A stretch of 64,000 nucleotides of DNA from Nemertoderma westbladi (lineage: Eukaryota > Xenacoelomorpha > Nemertodermatida > Nemertodermatidae). Below, piece after piece: positions 29,831-42,100 of the stretch. The notes under the pieces were generated by a model, which made no database searches, had not been told where the DNA came from, and saw only the letters and a program-made list of their open reading frames with translations. Positions within the stretch are counted from its first letter, which is position 1. Each line of letters begins with the position of its first letter. The stretch lies in the NCBI GenBank assembly GCA_032718475.1, contig JAUCBJ010001848.1, positions 30,884 through 94,883 of the forward strand. The letters are read 5' to 3'. The translations under genes were made by a program, and so were the position numbers.

Positions 29831-30033
29831 TGTGATATAAATGTTTAATGTATTTTATTGAGATACCGGAAGTATCCCAGATAATCGGTTTGACCTTTGC
29901 TATGTGTACGGTGAAGGGATTGATCTATATTAGATAGTAGGTAAGGCATTGCTAGAGGGGTTTATAGATTAATTGTCGTTTGTTTGATTAAAGTTTGGAG
30001 TTAATATTTAATTGTGATTTCCCTGTTTTAATA
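29831..30033 (+). repeat. 3' LTR of Ty3-type element
   Basis: 203 bp, one visible substitution relative to the 5' LTR; followed by the ATTTC duplication. Confidence 0.95.
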
Positions 30034-30107
30034 ATTTCATATTATAGAAACAATGAATATAATAATGAATAAACGCATTTTTATTTAAAATTTAATTGAC
30101 TTACTTT

Positions 30108-30556
30108 AAAGGCCCATTTCCGCACTGCTTTTTTATGTGAGGTAATCTGAGCTTTTTTTTGAGCTGTTTCTCTAGCTTGTTTTGCAGATAGGGGGTGGGG
30201 GGGTGGGGAGTGGACGCAATTAATATTCATCCCTCTCCAGGGGAAATTCGACACAAATAACATTTGATTACTCTCAAAAATAAAACTGTAACCTGTTCTA
30301 TTGTGTTTAGTTTATTATTTTGGTTAACGTTAACGTTTTTGTTAACGTGCTACTGTAACCTGTGTTAAAATATTAATGTTCTGGAATTATATAATTATGA
30401 TATTTGACCCAGTGTTTTTTTGAGCTTTATTCTATATTTTAGGTTTTATTATTCCAAAATTATCAGATTCGTCTTGAAGCGATGAATTTCTAGAAATTGT
30501 TTTTACTAAAAATGATCGAAATTAAGCTCAAAAGAAGCAGCGCGGAAACGGGCCTT
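30108..30556. mobile_element. MITE with AAGGCCCGTTTCC-type termini
   Basis: Starts AAAGGCCCATTTCCGC and ends GCGGAAACGGGCCTT, an imperfect terminal inverted repeat. The interior is AT-rich, without ORF. Its right third (about 30410-30550) matches the right end of the element at 48341-49116. Confidence 0.75.
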
Positions 30557-30902
30557 ATAGAATAACTTCAAACCAAAATCATTAAAAATAACACAATATA
30601 TAATGATAATCAATAAAACAATTATACCGAGTATTATTTTGAATATATTTAGAACACATTAATATACAAAAATGATAATCTCTACTTGGCCTAGGCCTAC
30701 TACCAATGCTAAAACACACTAAAATTCAATACAATAAATATGGGCAATTCCAGTGTCGGACGATCGCAGACAATGAATGAATGAATTGAAGTAGAAGCTT
30801 AAGTAACCAATAATTACAAATTATATTTACTTATTTATCAAGCACGTAAATATATTCATATATATTTGATAAATTCACAAATGGAGACGGAACTGTGGTT
30901 TC

Positions 30903-31846
30903 GTCGCGTTACGGCTAATTTTTTGGGAGATTAGCCGTAACGCGACTTTCAAAGTCGCGGTACGGCTACTCTAAAAGTCGCGTTACGGCTAATTGTCGCG
31001 TTACGGCTAATCTATTGTCTTTCTTGGTTTTACATAGGAAATCATTATCAATATTATTCTATGGTGTTTACGTACAGATGAGGTCCGAAAAATGTAATGT
31101 AATAATGTTTTACAGCATGGGAGTTTCGGAGGGGGGAGGGGGGGGGGGATTTTACCATCTTTCATACTGTATGTTCTTCGACAACCTCACATTCAATATA
31201 ATATTGTATTCCATGGTATTCTTAGTCACAATTCCCCGTTGAAAGTCCAGTTGCATTGGGAGAGGGTGGTGATCTCGACTGTCCATGTTGGTGTGTAGAG
31301 AATCACCCCTTCGCGGCCGAACCATTTCTTCCCAACCCACCACTGAACCACCCCTTCGTGACCGAACCATTACAACCCACCCCACCACCGCACCAAATGC
31401 CATACGCGGGCGCGATGACTGGCTATTTCAAGAGCTTTAGTTTTAGATACTTTTGATTTGATTATTATAATGATAAAGTCAAAGCGCAATATTTCGGCAA
31501 AATACTGATATACTTTCGACCAATATACTTATGGTACTGTGTACTGTGGTACTCAATACAACAAAAATAATACAATAATTAATAAATTAAGTTTTTTTAG
31601 TTAACCCCTCCCCCCACCCTGGAAACTCCCATGCTGTAAAACATTATTACATTACATTTTTCGAACCTTTATCATCTGTACATAAACACCATATAATAAT
31701 ATTGATAAGGATGCCCTATGTAAAAACCAAGACAATACGTAGATTAGCCGTAACCCGACAATTAGCCGTTACGCGACTTTTTGAGTAGCTATACCGCGAC
31801 TTTCAAAGTCGCGTTAGGGCTCTCTGAAAATTAGCCGTAACGCGAC
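30903..31846. mobile_element. foldback element with GTCGCGTTACGGCTAA arms
   Basis: Arms of about 235 bp (30903-31135 and about 31610-31846) are inverted copies. The outer part of each arm repeats the word GTCGCGTTACGGCTAA several times in both orientations, so each arm can also fold on itself. The spacer (about 475 bp) has no ORF with homology. No transposase; non-autonomous. Confidence 0.85.
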
Positions 31847-32260
31847 TTTCCGTAATGCAAATTAATATATATATGCAAATTAATGTATATATGCAAATTA
31901 ATGTATATGCGAAGTAATGTATATGCGAAGTAATGCAGTGGTCGTAGCGTCATTGGATCAGTTTCATGGCAGTCCTCATGTCCTCCTATTAAAGAACAGT
32001 TTGTGAAAGTGTGATTGTGAACACAAATGATAAATTGAGAAATTATAAATGAGTAAGATTTAAATATTGACAAATTGATCTCAAACCGCAATTAAATATT
32101 ACAAACGGATATCGAAGAAGCAAAATGGTACTGGTAGATACTGCTAATAAATGAAATATACTTATCATGCCCTATATTTTTTCTCATTTGCCGTTTATTT
32201 ATGTAGGCCTACAGTAACTGTAACACGGTCCAATGTACAACCTAATGTAGTACCGGTGTC

Positions 32261-34363
32261 CTAGGCGAATCTGCAGTTTTCCCCGCAGTTGTGAAAGTGT
32301 TTGCTACACCTTAAATATCTATAACGTTCATTGAGTATTTGGTTTCTGTGGAGATTAATTCGGTGTCTGAAGTCCATGGTCTGACCAATATAAGTTTCGG
32401 GACAGTTCTGACAATACATGACGTATACAACATTGGTGCTTCTGCAGGAAAGTTCGTGCTTAATTTTAAAAGTTTCCCCATTCTGCATAGTCAGGCTATC
32501 TCCCTCGACTAAAATGTCGCAAATGTCACAAAGTGAGTGTTTGCACTTAGTAATGCCAGGTGTAATCACTTTCTTTTGGCGGCCCAAAATGCTTTTTAGT
32601 GAAGGAGGTTGTCTAAACGCACAGATTAGTCTTTTATTTTTCAAATTGTTCCCGATTCTCCCATTCCCCACAGATAGTAAGTTGTAGGCCGGTTTTATAA
32701 TGTTATGAAACGGAATAATAACATTTGGATTATATGTAGTAATGAAAGGGACAATGTCATGGCTGTTCTTTTTCTTTTTGAATCGAAGTTCAGTTGAGGA
32801 CGTTTTTCGAATCTCTACAATCGCGCGATTAATCAGATCAACTGGGTAGTGTCTTTTTCTCAGGTCTTCTTTTAGCTCTGAAAATCGGGTTTCTCTTATC
32901 ACCTTGCCGTCAACAATCATTCCAATTCGTCTGGCTAGACAGTATGGAATGTTCCGTAGAGTATTCTTATTGTGGGATGATCTATAATCAACATAGTTTC
33001 TAGCATCAGTTGGTTTGTGATATACTGTATATCGAGTGTTAATAAACCGTTTGTATTCATTACTAAAACATCTAGAAACGGTAACTTATCTGAGCTGTAT
33101 TCGATTGTGAATTTCAGACAGGGAGTAATTGAGTTCAGGATATCTTTGAGTTCTTCGATTGTTATAATGCCATCTAGCGGCCATATAGTGAAGCAATCAT
33201 CCAGGAAACGGCCCCAGTTATCTCGAAAATATTCCGCTGTCTGAGATCCGTATTTATTCATTATGATTTTCTCAATTTTATCTTCTAATTCGGCAAGTGT
33301 TAGGTTAGCATAGGGGACTGCACATTTGGTACCCATGGCGGTGCCCTTCTTCTGACGGTGATACGATTTAGCACCTGTTACAGTTGAAGTAAAAGTAAAA
33401 AAATTGTTTTTCAGAACAATTTCTAGGCCATCGATAATAAATTCTTTGGTAAAGCGGTCTGGAAGTAACTCTCGTTTTCTGTCCACCCAATTTGACACTG
33501 CTTCGAGACCGACAGAATGTTCAATTGAAGTGTAGAGTGACGTCACATCAAAACTAACCATCATATCGTTTTTTCCAATTCTTTCAGGTAGTTTTTCGAT
33601 AAAGTGATGGGTATCCTTAATGTAATTGTGAGTTTCTCTAACTATGGGTTGTAAAATGTGTTCAAGTAGTTCCGATAATCGTGAGGTGGGGGAATTAACA
33701 TTGGCTATGATGGGCCTTGAGCTCAAGTCCTCTGGTATAGGCATTTCTAGATAACCACCAACACTAGTCTGTATATTGTTGCATATCACTTTGGATTTGT
33801 GAACTTTGGGAGGCACATAAATATAACTGGATGTCGGTTTGTGATATTTGAGATATTCATATTCGGCTTTAGTGACGTTGGATTTATGGTTCTCAGCAAA
33901 TTTTCCTATCTTTGAACTAGTTATGCGATCGTAGTTTTTGTGCATTTTTTTCATAAGCTTTTTCATCATTGAGATGCTTTTGAACAAGTTTATCATAATC
34001 TTTTGTGTCCAGCAGAACTATCGCACCACCTTTATCGGCCTGACATATCTTAATATCAGAATTGTTTTTTAATGATTCTAAGGCAGTTTGTTCATCCTTT
34101 GAAATGTTACTAATTTTCTTTGTGGGTTTACTTGGTTTAGTTTCTTTTATTATGTCGTAAAACCGATCCAATGACTTACTGAGTCCCCGACTTATATATC
34201 CTGGTTTTGTCTTCGTCACCAAGGGTTTAACATTGTCATTTGGGCTATTCTCTATATTGGGGCTATAATTGGCACGTTTGGTGAGATTTTTGGCGAAATT
34301 GTCAATGTCAATTTTTGATTCAATTAAGTTGGCTTTTGGAGTTGGTGTAAATTTCAACCCCAA
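32261..34363 (-). pseudogene. Penelope-like element: reverse transcriptase and GIY-YIG endonuclease
   Basis: Three overlapping pieces on the minus strand. 34363-33917 has the pre-RT region with QADKGGAIVLLDTKDYD. 33996-32935 is the RT core, with SFDVTSLYTSI, GTAMGTKCAVPYANL and RFLDDCFTIW (catalytic DD). 32920-32261 has the linker and GIY-YIG domain (VVYVMYCQNCPETYIGQTMDFRHRI). RT plus GIY-YIG in this order is diagnostic of Penelope-like elements, which prime DNA synthesis at an endonuclease nick. There are at least two frameshifts, and the GIY-YIG domain is cut off at its C-terminus (32261). Confidence 0.92.
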
Positions 34364-34446
34364 TTTAAGAAGAGATTTTTCAGCAGATTTAAAGTATAGC
34401 TGGACAAGTTTAGAATATCAACTCTATTATTGTCATTCGATTCTAG

Positions 34447-35090
34447 TCATTGATTGCTTGTAGCTGGTTTTGCGCGTGTAGGGCCCGAATTAGAGTCCGT
34501 TCTGGAATTAGGTGGTGCAGGCCAACGAAATCCATTTCCTGATGTTGTTGGTCTTCCCCCGTTAGATTGTTGACGAAACAATGTCGTCCGACTTACTGAT
34601 CGGGTGTTTGTTCTACTGTTATAGTTATACTCACGGCGTGGCTGGCGTCCTCGCTCTTGGTACTGTCGTCTTTGATTAGAGACATTTCGACCATATGGTT
34701 GGGGTGGTTGGCGTCCTCGCTCTTGATGCTGTTTTCTAGTATAAGTGACATCTCGACCGTATGGTTGGGGTGGCTGGCGTCCTCGCTCTTGTTGCTGTTG
34801 TCTTTGATTAGAGACATCTCGACCTTTACTGATGTTATCACTATGCGGTTGGCGTACTCGTTCCAGGGGTTGATATCTTTGCTTTGAAATATCTCGAGAT
34901 CCGCCCTTAGGTTTGTTGCTTGACACTTCTTGGTTAGTAGGTATTTCAAGGACGTCATCATCAAGTGATGCAAATTGATTTGAAACTTCAATGCTATTTT
35001 GTTGGTTCTTTGTAGGTTGGCTACGATTGGGTTGATGATTGTTATTGTTAAGTTTCCGGTTGCGGATAAAAATGAATTCTGGATTCTGGA
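34447..35090 (-). pseudogene. N-terminal repeat region of the Penelope-like element
   Basis: Open on the minus strand and just upstream of the RT. It encodes a Gln/Arg/Pro-rich protein with about four repeats of 20-23 residues built on QERGRQPPQPYGR (34610-34850). The open frame above 35090 is antisense to the inverted GIY-YIG copy and is therefore spurious. Probably an RNA-binding leader; no known domain. Confidence 0.55.
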
Positions 35091-35100
35091 TCTGAATTCT

Positions 35101-35421
35101 ATGCAGAATGGGGAAACTTTTAAAATTAAGCACGAACTTTCCTGCAGAAGCACCAATGTTGTATACGTCATGTATTGTCAGAACTGTCCCGAAACTTATA
35201 TTGGTCAGACCATGGACTTCAGACACCGAATTAATCTCCACAGAAACCAAATACTCAATGAACGTTATAGACATTTAAGGTGTAGCAAACACTTTCACAA
35301 CTGCGGGGAAAACCAATTTAAAGTGGTCCCATTCTTCTGTTGTCGACATGAAAACTTATTAGAAGGCTACGAACAACATTTCATTGATAAATACCAACCT
35401 TCTTTGAACAGCCAACAATAG
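35101..35421 (+). pseudogene. inverted copy of the Penelope GIY-YIG 3' end
   Basis: Plus-strand copy of the GIY-YIG domain. Positions 35101-35315 are nearly identical to the reverse complement of 32279-32493 (one difference noticed). It extends further than the minus copy, to the natural C-terminus (EGYEQHFIDKYQPSLNSQQ and TAG), so it supplies the end missing from the minus copy. It sits head-on against the N-terminal region at 34447-35090. Such inverted partial copies are typical of Penelope-like insertions. Confidence 0.88.
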
Positions 35422-35748
35422 AACTAAGAACCAATTGTTGTAAAGTGGGCCCAGATTCTGTCGATCTCATAAACTATATAAACCTTATTGAGTTTCCAAT
35501 AATGTTACTTTATTATTTTTGAAAACCAGACGTTCTGAAGATTTTGAAATGCATTAACGTTTTTAATATCTGGTTTACTTATTTATTTGTTTTTAATTAC
35601 TTTTAAAAATTTAATGTTTAATGATCATAATTATATTGCCATGTAAATTTTGAATTTTTTAACTATTTAAACCGGAATATAGCCTATTCTAACTCATTTA
35701 AACCTTTTAAACCTATATAGCTACTATATAGCTATAGCTATATAGACA

Positions 35749-35770
35749 TACTGTAGCTATAGCTACAGTA
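35749..35770. repeat. 22-bp perfect palindrome
   Basis: TACTGTAGCTA and its exact reverse complement abut with no spacer, within a longer TATAGCTA-rich stretch (35715-35780). It could extrude as a cruciform; no function assigned. Confidence 0.75.
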
Positions 35771-35919
35771 TAGCATATATCTGGCTGGGTGTCTATTCGC
35801 TGATTCTAAAATATTCCAAACTCTCATTTATTGTTTTGGTTCCATTCAACTCGCCTCTGTAACCTGCTCCTTTATTAACCTGCCTGGTTTTGGAGGCAGA
35901 CTGGACCTACTGACCTAAC

Positions 35920-36025
35920 AGCCTATTGGTACGGACCTAACGCTACGAGGACCTAATGCTACCGGACCTAATGCCACGGACCTAAAGCTTTCAGCATCAG
36001 GACCTAAAGCGCCAGGACCTAACGC
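35920..36025. repeat. short tandem GGACCTAA repeat
   Basis: Six or seven imperfect units of 14-20 bp, each starting GGACCTAA and followed by GCTACC/GCCACG-like sequence. Confidence 0.7.
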
Positions 36026-36494
36026 ACCATAACCCCGTACAGCACATAACTTAAATTAGACTTAGACTTAACTTAGATTTATTGGTTTATTTATCTGGTT
36101 AGGGTTAGTTAGTCAGGCCCAAACCCTAATTAAAACTTTCATGTAACCCTAATCCTAAGTCATGAGGCTATAATCTAAGAAAATTTGCGGAATTTTCGAT
36201 CGCCATTAATATGGTAAATTTCGTAATTACGTCGTTTTTTTAGTTTAATTTGTAATTGCAATAGGCCTAGTGCAGTAATGGATTTCTTTCTACTTATCAG
36301 TATTAATTCTTTCATTTGAATACCTGTATTTGTAATTAACTTTCTAGTTAACTTATTCAACTGTTTTGGTACTTTAATTAAAATACTGTATGGTCAATTT
36401 CTTAATTTCTTACTATTCTTACTATCAATAATCAAAAATCAGGGGCTAATAAAATGGCAGCTGTCTTTGAAATTAATTCTCCATATCTCAAGAA

Positions 36495-36600
36495 CCTGTG
36501 GCCTAGTGGTTGTAGTTTCGGCTTCCGCCTCGAGGTCCCAGGTTCGAATCCGACACCACGCTGATGAGACCCAGTAAGGTCGAAACGCGTACGTGGTTTG
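36495..36600 (+). ncRNA. tRNA-like Pol III promoter fused to a hammerhead ribozyme motif
   Basis: A perfect A box (TGGCCTAGTGG, 36499-36509) and B box (GGTTCGAATCC, 36541-36551) are 31 bp apart. Directly after comes a hammerhead core: CTGATGAG (36561-36568), stem II ACC/GGT with a CAGTAA loop (36569-36580), CGAAA (36581-36585), a two-base-pair stem III with a 2-base loop, and GTA with cleavage expected after A36591. Stem I pairs ACCACG (36555-36560) with CGTGGT (36592-36597). All core nucleotides are present. Hammerheads occur in Penelope-type terminal repeats and in the SINE-like Sm-alpha of schistosomes. A very short stem III often means cleavage only as a dimer, so activity of one copy is uncertain. 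Confidence 0.75.
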
Positions 36601-37269
36601 GAGAGATATGAGATATTAATTTCAAGAAAAATTACGCGATTCCTAAATTTGTACACTACCCGGTTAAAAAAGTACGCATGTGATGGGATTAGTCCTACAA
36701 TTGCGCCAATAAAAGATAAGTTATTTTCGGTAAAATAAACTTATCATTCGAGGTTAAGACCCCTAGATCCCTTCCTATAATAAATGTATAATAACAAACA
36801 CCTCGAAAAATACAGCTTGCCAACACATTCTTACTATCAATTTCTTAATTATTACGTTTTTTTATTCATTTTAATAGTAATACAGTAATATACAGTACTG
36901 TACCTAGTGAATTTATACCAACTTATCAGTATTAATTGTTCATTTGAATTTTGGATTATAATAGATAATTTCTTATTGTTGTGTATTAATTTCTCACAGA
37001 GACGGGTGTATTTGAGTTTTTTGTTGACAGTAATCATGGAATGCTATATAATCTCTATATAGCATTCCATGCAGGAATACAGTAATTAGCAACAATCTGA
37101 CAGTCGAGTATAGTAGTTTTCCTAGTCCAAAAAATATATGGTAGAATAGTATTTATATAGGGCATAAAAGTATTAGAAAAAAATATAGGGCAAAAAAAGT
37201 AAAAATATTGGGCAAAAAAATTGAAAATATAGCGCAAAAAAGTAAAAACATAGGGCAAAAAAAGTTATA

Positions 37270-38082
37270 AACATAGGATAGATCTTTTTACAGAACACAC
37301 GCGAACACACACAAACACACACGAACACACTCCATAAACTGCCGAACATAATCGAACACAATCGAAAATAGAAAGAGCACAAAAAAATAAGACCGGGTAC
37401 CAACTATCAGATAAAATTAGCCACGCGTTGCTTTTCTATAAAAAAAAATTGAATTATCGCGAAATTAAATATTCATTTCTTATCAGTTCAGGCCTAGCCT
37501 AAGCTGATAACTAACAATTTAACATAGTAGTAGGCCTAAGTTAAGTGTGGTTAGCACCGGGACAGAGATCCCTACCGGTACCTGCCAGGGTAGGTACGCG
37601 TATGCTGTATGTTGTACCGAAGTGTTGTACCGTACATCATGCTGTCATGTACACAGTACGTACGGTAACGGGCCTAACTTCCAAATTCTTTTCCTCAGTA
37701 ATCAGTTCCAGACCAAGCTATTCCAGTACACAGGCAAACAGGCCTATTAGCTAACCCGCTATTACTATATATTTGATAGACCCGGAAGGCTTCCCTAAAT
37801 AGTTTGTTATACAGTACAGCAGTACACAACAAATGATAGGCCTACCTGATAAGAAATGAATATTTAATTTCGCGACAATTTTATTCAATAATTTCGGGAA
37901 TTTTCTTATAGAAAAGGAACGCTTGGCTAATTTTATCTAAAAGTTGATAACCGGTGTTATTTTTTTCTGCTCTTTCTATTTTCGACTATGTACGACTGCG
38001 TTCGGCAGTTTTTGGAGTGTGTTCGGGTGTGTTCTTGTGTGTTCGCTTGTGTTCTGTAAAAAGAACTATCCAAAAACATAGG
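37270..38082. mobile_element. foldback element with GAACACACACGAACAC arms
   Basis: Left arm 37270-37486 and right arm 37846-38082 are inverted copies (for example TTCATTTCTTATCAG and CTGATAAGAAATGAA at the inner ends, and CTTTTTACAGAACAC and GTGTTCTGTAAAAAG at the outer ends). The 360-bp spacer has no recognisable gene. No transposase. Confidence 0.82.
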
Positions 38083-38251
38083 GGAAAAAAATATATGCCC
38101 TAATAAATCACATCAAATACAGAAACAGACAGCAAAAAGTAATTCCGATATATATTCATTGCAACATTAACGGACAATTAAAAACAATTAATTAAAAGGG
38201 AAAGCCGTATCATTTAGATAAGTGTACAAACGATAAGATGTTTAATATAAA

Positions 38252-38665
38252 CCCTATTACATATAATACTGTAGTACCGGGCTATACAATGTTGTACAAA
38301 TATACCGGGGGGTGGGGGTCATATTGACCCTACCCTCTAATATATGAAATTTCAACGAAAACGTCTGATTTTTTTTTGTAAGTAAATGTCAATAGTTTGA
38401 ATTCAATCAAAAAAAATTTTGAAAAAATGTACTGGGGTGGTTATTTTGCAGCACAAAAATTTCAAGTAGTGAACAATTTTCAAAAAAATTGAAAGTTACA
38501 ATTTTCGGCTAATCGTTTTTCAATACAGCTTTTGAGGGGCGAAAACTTAATTGGAAACTATTTAAAAATGATCTGATTACTATAAATAGCTGTTTTAGTC
38601 CTCTTTCGTAGGCAACAAATAAAAAAAATAAGTAACCAGCACTTTTAGTTTGAACACAATAATTA
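38252..38665. mobile_element. partial piggyBac-like element (left end)
   Basis: Starts CCCTATTA and then, after a 12-bp insertion, TAGTACCGGGCTATA, matching the left end of the element at 19215. It includes the GGGGGTCATATTGACCC palindrome. Similarity ends near 38665. The expected TTAA is degraded to ATAA. Confidence 0.75.
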
Positions 38666-38709
38666 TTTATTCTTAATTTGTTACCTTTTCGCTCGAATTT
38701 AGACCAAAA

Positions 38710-39152
38710 TCGGGAAAAAAGTTTCACTTTTTATCCCTAGGGAATAAAAGTAAACCCATAGGATTGCATTGATTTTACTTTTCTTCCCGGCGAAGAAAGT
38801 AAAATAAAATATTTTTGGTGGAATTTTTTAAATTTTATTAGATGTGTTGAAAGAACAGCGACGTAGAAATGGTTTGCACGTAATTTGAGTAAAATCCATG
38901 CAAGCACTCAAAAGTTATGGCAAATTTAGTGTCTGCGCGGCGTTCTCCAAAACGGAACTCAATATCCAATGGTTTATGTTTTTAAGCGGCTCTCTAGTTA
39001 CGTAATAAATATTCGAGAACACTAAATTATTTAACATTGAGTAAGGCAGCATCAGGAGTTGAAGAGTACAATAATTAGAATTGCAGTAACTATGGAAGCA
39101 ATATAGTATAATACTAGGGCCTATAGTTCAATTTATTTTGTACCACTATTAG
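38710..39152. other. no gene; small inverted repeat
   Basis: An imperfect hairpin of TTTACTTTTATTCCC-type arms lies at about 38715-38815. Nothing else recognised. Confidence 0.4.
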
Positions 39153-42100
39153 TAGTCAGGTCGCATAGCAAGTTAACGAACGTGGACGTTCTAGACAAAC
39201 TTCCCATAATTGGCATAGGTGTAGGTAATTACAGTACATTACCTTCAATTTTTTAAAGGGAACCAACTTTGCAACATTATTTATCGTTCCCATATTACCA
39301 TGACAACCGGAGATCATTTACAAAAGTCCACTTTCCAATAAAGCTACAGTCTTCTAACCTTGACCTACCCCCCATATATAGCATCAGAGATTAAATTGAC
39401 GTCATTTGTAAAATCCGGTTGCCATGGCAACTGTTTCAAAAACGAGTTTCAAACGATGATTTTCAGTAAATATCCGAAAAATTTAAAACCATTGATTAAT
39501 AATTGTTCCCAATTTGGAAAAATCATCTAACATTATAAATATATTATCCCTGAGACCCTCTTGATTTCTAGTAGTGGACCAATTTAAATGGACCTGAGGT
39601 AGTCCTGTAACCATGGTCACAAGTCACTAAATATTTCCTGCCAAATTTAATATAATTCCAAACTATCTAAAAAATTCAATTTTGGATCTAGCATGACCTA
39701 CTATAACTACTGTTATAGTAGGTCATGGATCTAGTGTCTTACATGTTGCCATGAGTCCAGACAATTACTTTTCGACCAATCAAGTGTGCATCTGTTGCCA
39801 TGGTAACTGATAACATTTGGAATGTGGACAAAATATTGAAAAAAACATGTTTAGTTTACTTAAACTTTGATCATATGCACATATCTTAGTTCCTCATTAC
39901 ACAGTAGAGCTCCATGACACAGTCAATACAGTTACCATAGCAACGGGTATGTTTCATTGTTTATGCACTTCCGCTTTCATATTTTTTCATATTTAGAAGG
40001 TAATAATTTTCTTGATTTGAAAAATATATATCTGGGGTCTATCATAGCTATTTTTTAAATGTAAATAAGTACTCATAACCATAGCAACGGGAGATTTCCC
40101 TCTTTTACACTAATTGCTAGGTTGAATTTCTCAAAATTTTGTGAAATATAAACACTGAAGTATATAGAAAAATAGTATGGACAAAAATTTAAAAATTAAT
40201 TTATGTTTACTTACTATACTTGCATAGCAACATAGGTTTTCCATAGCAACCGTAAAGTTTTTCAAGGTATTCTAAGCAAAAACAAGTTTCCTGCATCAGT
40301 ATAAGACTTTCCATAGCAACGGCGGGTTTTGCCTAGCAACGGTAAGTTTTACATAGCAACGACGAATTTACCATAGCAACCTGGAACATATTTTAGCAAC
40401 GGAGCGTTTTTGACAGAAAAAAAAAAATTTTTAATTTTGTCAAATATTTGTTCTAGAACTAAAAAAGGCCCTTTTCATATGAAAAAAGTTAGACAAAAAG
40501 TGGGTACCCATAACATAGTAAAATAACCCACAAAATAACAATATTATAGCTATCATAATATTGTGTCCATCTATTTTATTGTATTAAAATCCTATAACAC
40601 ACATAAAATACATACGGTAATTCAAATAATAAAACTTTGGTACCGGTACACAAGTTATGTTGGCCGTTTGCTATTACTGTTATTACTAAATTGTGCTGCG
40701 CTGTGTGTATTCTATTCTGGAACATTAATGTTAGCTGTCCAGGTAACACATGTGATATTACTGTAGGTGCCTATATTATTTGATTATTTATTTAGAATAA
40801 TCATTAATCGCCGTTTTCATGGTAACCAAGTGAGTGTAGAATAATAATTATATTTATTGAAACTATTGTTTGACAATTACAAATGATTGTTGAGAACAAT
40901 CATTGCTTAAACATCAGGATATTGTCCGAAAAAACAAATGCTTCTATGTAAGAAAATCAACAATTTCAACCCGTTGCTATGGTAACATGGATCCATAATG
41001 GTGAAAAATTGAGAGCCAATGCACAATATAGTTATTTATGTTTTAACACTTGTCCCGGGGTTGTTATGTGCATTTATTCTTTATTAATTAAATAGATTAG
41101 TAACTAATCGCCGTTTCCATGGTTACCACGTGTAAAATAAGAATATATTTATTTGAAACTAATGTTTGACAATAATAAGCAATGTTTAAACAGCAGTATT
41201 TCGACCAAAAAAAATTAGGTGGTTGCCATGGAAACGTGAATATCTCTTGAACGAGTAGGATGACCCTTATTTTTTATTTCATAAATCAACATTTACTTAC
41301 TCATGTCTACGTCAAAAGCAAAAAATCTGGGTGGTCTCAGGGGTAGCACACTAATGTGGTTCCGTCTCTATATAGCATTCCAGGATACAGCCGACAATTA
41401 GCGAATTAATTGTTTTTTTGAGTTAGCCTGCTTTTACTTTGTTGAATTTCAGTCCAAACGTTTTCAACCCCGGGAATATTTATTTTTAATTCAGATCAGT
41501 GTGCATATATGCCTGACTCTCTCAGTCTCAACAATGTAAAATTGAATTTACTGATAGTAGTCCTTCCTTACCGCTACCGGTAGTGCATTTGCCTATTTCA
41601 GTACTTATGTCTTTTGATTTATACTGTACAGCAGTACAGTGTACAGGTGTACGGGTTCCTCAACCAGCCAACTTAAATTGTTATAATTGAAATATGTCTC
41701 TATATAGCATTCCATGGTTGCATGCAAGTATATAAATAAGTAAACATAAATTAATTTTGAAATTTTTATCCATAATATGTTTCTATATACTTCAGTGTTC
41801 ATATTTCACAAAATTTTGAGAAATTCAACCTAGCAATTAGTGTATAAGTGGAAAATCTCCCATTGCTATGGTCATGAGTAATTAATTACATTTAAGAAAT
41901 AGCCCCCAGACCCCAGATAGACCCCAGTTATACATTTTTCAAATCCAGAAAATTATTACATTCTAAATATGAAAAAATTAGAAAGCGGAAGAGCATAAAT
42001 AATGAAACATACCCGTTGCTATGGGAACTATATTGACTGTTCTTGTGGTCATAGACCTCTACTGTGTAATGAGGAACTAAGATATGTGGAGTGCATATGA

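Larger units (their letters stand above)
26103..30033 (+). mobile_element. complete Ty3-type LTR retrotransposon
   Basis: 3.93 kb with 203-bp LTRs at both ends, flanked by the 5-bp target duplication ATTTC (26098-26102 and 30034-30038). A primer-binding site (TGGCGCAGTG, 26307) follows the 5' LTR, and a purine tract (AAGGGGGATA, 29821-29830) precedes the 3' LTR. I see one difference between the LTRs (CAATGTG versus CTATGTG in the middle), so insertion was recent. Gag and pol are intact. Confidence 0.95.

Noticed and set aside
34447-35274. 275-codon minus-strand ORF as one real gene
   Set aside because: Its first 60 codons are antisense to the inverted GIY-YIG copy; only the part below 35090 is retained.
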